From Verticiella alkaliphila (GTDB lineage: Bacteria > Pseudomonadota > Gammaproteobacteria > Burkholderiales > Burkholderiaceae_B): 64,000 bases of DNA. The position numbers and the translations under genes are program-made. Below are positions 59,024-64,000 of this stretch, in pieces (position 1 is the first letter of the stretch; each line of letters begins with the position of its first letter). The notes below the pieces were generated by a model. That model was not told the DNA's origin. It saw nothing but the letters and a program-made list of their open reading frames with translations, and made no database searches. Location of the stretch: the NCBI RefSeq assembly GCF_018904615.1, contig NZ_JADCNH010000024.1:1-64000 (forward strand), read 5' to 3'.

Positions 59024-60711
59024 ATGCCTTCGACCGCTTACCTGGCACTCCCTCTGGGACTCGCCGCCACCCTGCTCGCCGCCTGCGGCGGCGGTGGTGA
59101 CCACCACGAGGACGCCCCGCCCTCGCCCGCTGCCCTGCGGCTTGCGTGCCCCGCCCTCACCACCGCGACGATTGACCCCACCGCCATCGGGCTGCCGTCC
59201 GGACGCGGGCGGGTCACGGCGCGACGGTGGTGCCCGCCAGTGCGACGGCGCCGGCGCACTGCCAGGTGCGTGGCGAACTCGCTGCCCTCACTGCCGGCGC
59301 CGACCCGATCCGCTTCCAGCTGAATCTTCCTTTCGACTGGAATCGCAAGGCGCTGATGGTGGGCGGCGGTGGCTTCAACGGCTCGCTCGTGGATGCGATG
59401 GCGCCTTTGCGCGACGCCGCCGCAGGGCAAGCCCTGCCGATCGCGCAGGGCTTTGCCACCTTCGGCACGGATTCGGGCCATGACGCCACGAGCTACAACG
59501 CCACGGATCCGGCACGCTTTGCCCTGAACGACGAGATGCTGGAGAACTTCGCACACGCGTCCTACAAGAAAACACGCGATGCGGCCCATGTCGTCATGAC
59601 CCGCTACTACGGCCAGGCACCGGATCGCCAGTACTTCTACGGCGGCTCCGAAGGCGGGCGCGAAGGCCTGACGATGGCGCAGCGCTACCCGACGGATTTC
59701 GACGGCATCGTCTCCATCGTGCCGGTGATCCACTGGTCTGGCCTCTTCAACAGCTTTCTTGCCTTCTCACGCCCGCAGGCCCAGGGCGGTGCGCTGTCCA
59801 GCGCGCAGATCGATGCAATCGCGCGCACGGTCAACACGGTGTGCGACAGTCTGGACGGGCTCGCCGATGGCGTCATCAACAACACGGCGGCTTGCGCCCA
59901 GCGCATGGACCTGAACCTGCTGGCCTGCCCGCAGGCGCCGGCGGCGACCTGCCTGTCACCTGCGCAGATGGCCACGGTACGCGCGGTCTATGCACCGACG
60001 CCGCTGTCCTTCGCCCAGGCGAACGGGCTCACGTCGTATCCGGCGCGCCTCTTCGGCGGCGAGATCCAGCCGGGCGGAGAAGGCCTGGCGCGCTGGGTCA
60101 CGACGGGTCGGGCACCCACGAGCCCCACGCCGCTCGCCACCGACGCACGCGGCTGGATCTATGGCAACAGCTACGCGCGCTACCTGATCGCGCAGGACCC
60201 TGCCATCGATCCGCTCACGATGGATCTGTCCGCGTATGCGCCGCGGCTGCGCGAGATCTCGGCGCTGATGGATTCCACCAATCCGGACCTCTCGGCGTTC
60301 CATGCGGCCGGCGGCAAGCTGATCCTGCGCGAGAACGCGGGCGACATGGCGCAGAGCGCGGCTGCCGGTATCGACTACGTCGCCGCCGTGCGCGAACGTC
60401 TGGGCAGTGCCCGCACGGACGACTTCCTGCGGCTGTACGTGTCCCCGGCCTCGTCGCACGGTGGCAGCGCCGCCAGCCTCACCGATGGGCGCACGATCCC
60501 GACGAACATCGACCTGCTGTCCGTGCTGGATGACTGGGTGGAAGACGGCACGGCGCCCGGCGATCTGGTGCAGGTTTCAAGAGCCGCCCAGGCGCCGCAC
60601 GCGATCACCGCATCGCGTCCGCTGTGCCAGTACCCGGGGTATCCGCACTACCGCGGTGGCGATGTCCAGGCGGCCAGCAGCTACGCCTGCCAGGCACCGG
60701 CAACCCGTTGA
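59024..60711 (+). pseudogene. Tannase/feruloyl esterase family lipoprotein, frameshifted
   Basis: The start MPSTAYLALPLGLAATLLAA followed by cysteine is a lipoprotein signal with lipobox LAAC. After TATIDPTAIGLPSGRGRVT the frame is lost, and the correct reading resumes one frame away with GATVVPASATAPAHCQVRGE near 59219, continuing to 60711. The catalytic domain shows FQLNLPFDWNRKALMVGGGG, the nucleophile serine in YFYGGSEGGREGLTMAQRY, LILRENAGDMAQSAAAGIDY for the acid region and SPASSHGG for the histidine. Paired cysteines include one near the C-terminus. One missing G restores 562 residues. These enzymes hydrolyse gallate or hydroxycinnamate esters. Confidence 0.82.
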
Positions 60712-60716
60712 GGAAA

Positions 60717-60738
60717 GCCCCCACCTCTGGGTGGGGGC
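60717..60738. terminator. Hairpin between esterase and convergent marR-type gene
   Basis: A 9-bp GC stem (60717-60725 with 60730-60738) lies 6 nt after the esterase stop and 10 nt before the stop of the convergent MarR gene. There is no T-tract, so termination in either direction is only inferred from position. Confidence 0.45.
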
Positions 60739-60747
60739 ATGATGGCC

Positions 60748-61245
60748 CTAGGCGGCGGCTTCGTCGTTGTCCGCCGCGGCCAGGGCCACGCGCGTGGGCT
60801 GCGAGCGCACCAGCTTGTCGAGCAACTCGGCGAGCAGGAGCCGCTCCCCCGGCGTGAGCACGGACAGCACGGCATCGTCCGCGCCCTGGGACAGGCGCTC
60901 GGCTTCGGTCGCGAGTTCGCGACCGGCGTCGGTGAGCTGGATGTGGTGCGCGCGCCGGTCCGTCTCGCTGCGCTCACGGACCAGCAGCTTGCGGCCCTGC
61001 AGCCGATCCAGGATCACTGCGAGCCCCGGCGGGGAGACATCCAGCGCCCGGCACAGGGCCTTCTGCGTGACGTCTGGATTGCCCAGCAGCAGCACGAGGA
61101 TCGTGAAATCCACGGGCCGCAGCTTGAGGGGCTTCATGCGCGCGTGAAAGGCGCGCCGCAGGCGGGCATCGGCCAGCGACGTCTTGAGCCCCATGAGGTG
61201 CTCGAGACGGGAGAAGTCGAGCCCGGCGGCGTCCTGGTTCGGCAT
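60748..61245 (-). CDS. MarR-family transcriptional regulator
   Basis: A 165-residue winged-helix regulator. The DNA-binding part is RPVDFTILVLLLGNPDVTQK, then LCRALDVSPPGLAVILDRL and the wing RKLLVRERSETDRRAHHIQL TD-type sequence (~70-115). AGGAGA precedes ATG 61245, 14 nt after the binding-protein gene stop. Many MarR proteins of this type respond to aromatic acids or their CoA thioesters. That fits the neighbouring feruloyl esterase, thioesterase and thiolase, but the ligand is not known. Confidence 0.87.
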   Translation of the reverse strand: MPNQDAAGLDFSRLEHLMGLKTSLADARLRRAFHARMKPLKLRPVDFTILVLLLGNPDVTQKALCRALDVSPPGLAVILDRLQGRKLLVRERSETDRRAHHIQLTDAGRELATEAERLSQGADDAVLSVLTPGERLLLAELLDKLVRSQPTRVALAAADNDEAAA

Positions 61246-61259
61246 TGTCGGCGCTCTCC

Positions 61260-62408
61260 TTACGGCTCGATCTTCCAGTCGCCATTGACGACCTTCATCA
61301 TCACGCCCGTGTCAGGGCCGAAACCCCAGTGATCCGTGGGCGTGTAGTTGAAGGTGCCCTGGGACACGGTGATCGGGCCGGCCTGCTCCAGCGCGTCGCG
61401 CAGGGCGGCGCGGAACTCGGGCGTGCCGGGCTTGGCCTTCTCCAGCGCCATGGGCACCACCTTCTCGAGCACGATGAGCGCATCGTAGGTGTGCGCGCCG
61501 AACTGGTTGCGCGTACCCTGACCGAACTTGGCTTCGTACTTCTGGATGTAGTCCATGCCGAGCTGCTTGGACGGATGGCTGTCCGGCAGCGCATCGGCCA
61601 CCACGGCCGGGCCGGTCACCACGTAGCCGCCCTCGACCGCGCTGCCGCCCACGCGCATCAGATCCCGCGATGCCGCCGAGTGCGTCTGGTAGATCTTGCC
61701 CTTGTAGCCACGTTCGACCATGGCGCGGTGCGGCATGGCCGCGCCACTGCCCGAGGCCACGACGAGCACGGCATCCGGACTGGCCATGTTGAGCTTGAGT
61801 GCCTGCGCGCTCACGCTGGTGTCCGCGCGCGCGAAGCGCTCGGTGGCCACGACCTCGATGCCGGCGGCCTTGGCGACAGCGGTGAAATCCTTCAGCCAGG
61901 ATTCGCCGTAGGCATCCGAGTAGCCCAGAAACCCCACCGTCTTCACGCCCTGCGCCTTCATGTGATCGACGATGGCATGCGCCATCACTTCGGTCGAGTG
62001 CACGAGGCGGAAGGTCCATTTGTCGGCGCCCGGCGCCATCACGACGGGCGACTCGGCAAGCTGAACGATCTTGGCCTCGGCCGCGACCTGCGCGATGGCA
62101 ATGCCCACGGGCGTGGCGGCCGAGCCGATGATGAGATCGGCCTTGTCCTGATCGACCAGGCGGCGTGCGTTCTTGGTGCCCTGGGCGGCATCGGACGCAT
62201 CGTCCAGGATCACCAGGCGGACTTTCTGCCCAGCGATCTCGCTGGGCCACAGCTCGAACCCGTTGCGGCACGGAATGCCCAGGCCCGAGGCCGGGCCGGT
62301 CAGCGGCAGGCTCACGCCGATGGTGATCTCGGCGAATGCCGCCTGCTGCAGAGCGAACGTGAGCGTGGTGACGGCAAACGCCGATCCAACGATCTTCTTG
62401 ATGCGCAT
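61260..62408 (-). CDS. LivK-type ABC transporter substrate-binding protein
   Basis: A 382-residue periplasmic binding protein. ATG 62408 follows AAGGAGA by 6 nt. The signal peptide is MRIKKIVGSAFAVTTLTFAL ending AAFA, and the mature start is EITIGVSLPLTGPASGLGIP. Further marks are VILDDASDAAQGTKNARRLV and VGFLGYSDAYGESWLKDF. No permease or ATPase gene is adjacent, so it may use the LivHMGF system at 7.4-11 kb or another. The context of MarR, esterase and CoA genes suggests aromatic acid uptake. Confidence 0.88.
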   Translation of the reverse strand: MRIKKIVGSAFAVTTLTFALQQAAFAEITIGVSLPLTGPASGLGIPCRNGFELWPSEIAGQKVRLVILDDASDAAQGTKNARRLVDQDKADLIIGSAATPVGIAIAQVAAEAKIVQLAESPVVMAPGADKWTFRLVHSTEVMAHAIVDHMKAQGVKTVGFLGYSDAYGESWLKDFTAVAKAAGIEVVATERFARADTSVSAQALKLNMASPDAVLVVASGSGAAMPHRAMVERGYKGKIYQTHSAASRDLMRVGGSAVEGGYVVTGPAVVADALPDSHPSKQLGMDYIQKYEAKFGQGTRNQFGAHTYDALIVLEKVVPMALEKAKPGTPEFRAALRDALEQAGPITVSQGTFNYTPTDHWGFGPDTGVMMKVVNGDWKIEP

Positions 62409-62507
62409 GAGGTGTCTCCTTGCCTTTCTTTGGTGGGCGCTTGAGCGCTTTTCTCGTGGTGGACGGTCAGGGGTCAACGACAGATCCGGGCTCGCGGCTG
62501 CGGGCCC

Positions 62508-62924
62508 TCAGCTGCACTTGGCGCGGATGTCCTCCGGCACCGGGATCGCACGCATGCGGCCGGCCTCGGCATCATGCGCGACGAAGGCACGCACTTCCGT
62601 GCCCTCGCACAATACGTCATCGCCACGGCGCACGACGTGCTTGTGCACAAAGGTTTTTGCGCGCCACTCCTCGACGGTGGTGTGCACCTCGATGGTCTCG
62701 CCGTAGGTGGCCGTCTTCATGAACTTCGTGCTGATCTCGAGCACGGGCGTGCCCATGATGCCGGTGGTCTTGCCGAGTTCGCGCCAGGGCGGCACGCCGT
62801 TCTGCATGAAGAAGTTCAGCGAAGCGGCGTCCATCCAGCGCAGGAAGTTCGGAAAGAAGACGATGCCGGCGGGATCGCAATCGCCGAACTGGATGGTGAC
62901 GGGGTGAATGACGGTCTTGGCCAT
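62508..62924 (-). CDS. Acyl-CoA thioesterase, 4-hydroxybenzoyl-CoA thioesterase type
   Basis: A 138-residue hotdog-fold thioesterase. The catalytic aspartate is in IQFGDCDPAGIVFFPNFLRW near residue 17, the signature of 4-hydroxybenzoyl-CoA and YbgC-type enzymes. The following helix reads MDAASLNFFMQNGVPPWREL and the strands TFVHKHVVRRGDDVLCEG. It should hydrolyse an aryl- or acyl-CoA. It lies between a thiolase gene and the substrate-binding protein on the same strand, which suggests a CoA-dependent aromatic or side-chain degradation pathway. Confidence 0.87.
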   Translation of the reverse strand: MAKTVIHPVTIQFGDCDPAGIVFFPNFLRWMDAASLNFFMQNGVPPWRELGKTTGIMGTPVLEISTKFMKTATYGETIEVHTTVEEWRAKTFVHKHVVRRGDDVLCEGTEVRAFVAHDAEAGRMRAIPVPEDIRAKCS

Positions 62925-62965
62925 GGTGGTGTCTTGTCACGGCGGCGCAGTACGCCGCCTGGTGT

Positions 62966-64000
62966 TCAGGAAAAGTCGGGGTTCTCGATGAGCAGCGCCA
63001 TGCCCTGGCCACCGCCGATGCAGGCCGAGGCCACGCCGTAGCGCTGGTTGCGCCGGCGCAGCTCGCGCGCGACGGACAGCGTCAGACGCATGCCGGTGGC
63101 GGCCAGCGGGTGGCCGAGCGCGATCGCGCCGCCGTTCACGTTGAGCTTGTCGCGGTCCAGGCCGAGCTCCTTTTCGACCGCGACGATCTGGGCGCCCTGG
63201 GCCTCGTTGATCTCGAAGAGGGCGACGTCCTGCAGAGCCACGCCCGCGCGCTCAAGCACGGCGCGGATGGCAGGTGCCGGACCGATGCCCATGATCTCGG
63301 GTGGAACGCCGGCCGCGGCTGCGGCGACGAGGCGGGCGAGCGGCTTGATGCCCTTGCCCTTCACGTACGCGCCTGCGGCCACCACGGCGCCAGCGGCACC
63401 ATCGACCAGCGCGGAGCTGTTGCCGGCCGTCTGCACGCCACCGGGATACACCGGACGCAGGCGCGCGAGGGCTTCGAGCGGCGAGGGGCGCGGATGGTTG
63501 TCCGCATCCACGCGTTCGATCTTGCGCGGCAGCTGGATGCCACGGTCGTGATAGCCCTCGAGCGCGAAGGTCTCGTTCGTGACCGGCACGATCTCCTCGG
63601 CCAGCCGACCGGCGGCCTGGGCCGCGAGCGCGCGCTCGAAGGATTGCGCTGCGTACGCATCCACCGTCTCGCGGGTGATGCCGTACTTCTTGGCGAGATT
63701 CTCGGCCGTCTGGATCATGGACACGTCGGCCGCCGGATCATCCAGGGCTTCCCAGAGGAAATCCTTGAACTCGACCGGCGCGCCGAGCTTGAACCCCGTC
63801 CGATGCGTATAGGCCGCGATGGGGTTGCGCGTCATGGATTCCGTGCCGACTGCCAGCACCACGTCCGCGTAGCCGCGCACGATGTCGTCGCCCGCCTGCC
63901 GAATGATTTCGAAGCCGCTGCCGCAGATGCGCTGCACGTTGGCAGCCGGGGTGCCGATCGGCACGCCAGCGTAGAGTCCTACGTGACGCGGCAGCATGTA
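62966..64000 (-). CDS. Thiolase (acetyl-CoA acetyltransferase type), 5' end missing
   Basis: The C-terminal ~344 residues of a thiolase; the frame runs past the right edge. The nucleophilic cysteine is in NVQRICGSGFEIIRQA, and the catalytic His and Cys are in NVNGGAIALGHPLAATG and SACIGGGQGMALLIEN. Segments such as DVALFEINEAQGAQIVAVEK are typical. It condenses or cleaves acetyl-CoA units: beta-ketoacyl-CoA cleavage is likely beside the thioesterase, but acetoacetyl-CoA synthesis cannot be excluded. Confidence 0.9.
   Translation of the reverse strand, partial: YMLPRHVGLYAGVPIGTPAANVQRICGSGFEIIRQAGDDIVRGYADVVLAVGTESMTRNPIAAYTHRTGFKLGAPVEFKDFLWEALDDPAADVSMIQTAENLAKKYGITRETVDAYAAQSFERALAAQAAGRLAEEIVPVTNETFALEGYHDRGIQLPRKIERVDADNHPRPSPLEALARLRPVYPGGVQTAGNSSALVDGAAGAVVAAGAYVKGKGIKPLARLVAAAAAGVPPEIMGIGPAPAIRAVLERAGVALQDVALFEINEAQGAQIVAVEKELGLDRDKLNVNGGAIALGHPLAATGMRLTLSVARELRRRNQRYGVASACIGGGQGMALLIENPDFS

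Overview
This 64 kb window is high-GC DNA (roughly two thirds G+C by eye) whose gene content points to a betaproteobacterium, most likely of the order Burkholderiales. The evidence is RdgC, a FimV-type protein, Bug-family (tripartite tricarboxylate) solute-binding proteins, a LivM-LivG fusion and a tannase/feruloyl esterase lipoprotein. No rRNA, tRNA, CRISPR array, insertion sequence or prophage was seen. Both edges cut a gene: FimV-like on the left, a thiolase on the right.

Layout: 1-6.7 kb holds the 5' part of a FimV-like gene, a class III aminotransferase and the glycerol-3-phosphate importer ugpBAEC. 6.7-7.4 kb is non-coding and carries two inverted copies of a ~243-bp element that appears able to fold, and whose paired arms covary. 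7.4-12.4 kb is a branched-chain amino acid type ABC importer (livF, fused livMG, livH, livK). 12.5-14.4 kb holds a small unknown gene, htpX and a CheY-like receiver. 14.8-17.1 kb is the ergothioneine pair egtD-egtB, with egtB frameshifted. 17.2-22.7 kb is a membrane-lipid block: the ybhP-clsB-ybhN set, a PLD-VTT fusion with altered HKD motifs, and dodecin. 23.2-24.1 kb is rdgC. 24.1-30.3 kb is the complete four-gene ligase-associated DNA repair operon (exonuclease, ATP-dependent ligase, Lhr-type helicase, PdeM).

30.6-52.2 kb is the centrepiece. It is a same-strand alpha-glucan and trehalose locus: glgA, glgE, treS-maltokinase, glgB, glgX, treZ, malQ, treY, then an ASRT-family (sensory rhodopsin transducer-like) gene and a GH15 glucoamylase-type gene. 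Most junctions from glgB to treY overlap by 1-4 nt. Together these genes could make trehalose from glucan (TreY/TreZ), convert trehalose to maltose and maltose 1-phosphate (TreS-kinase), polymerise that into glucan (GlgE, GlgB) and trim it (GlgX, MalQ, GH15). A GlgA is present but no glgC or glgP is seen here.

52.3-64 kb holds a hemerythrin protein, a small DUF982-like gene and an IclR-regulated catabolic cluster (two Bug binding proteins, an IlvD/Edd dehydratase and a divergent flavin reductase-like gene with a 25-bp palindrome between them). It ends with a tannase/feruloyl esterase, a MarR regulator, a second LivK-type binding protein, an acyl-CoA thioesterase and a thiolase. Three genes (egtB, the second Bug protein and the esterase) each carry one apparent single-base deletion, so the window may contain assembly indels or a set of decaying genes.
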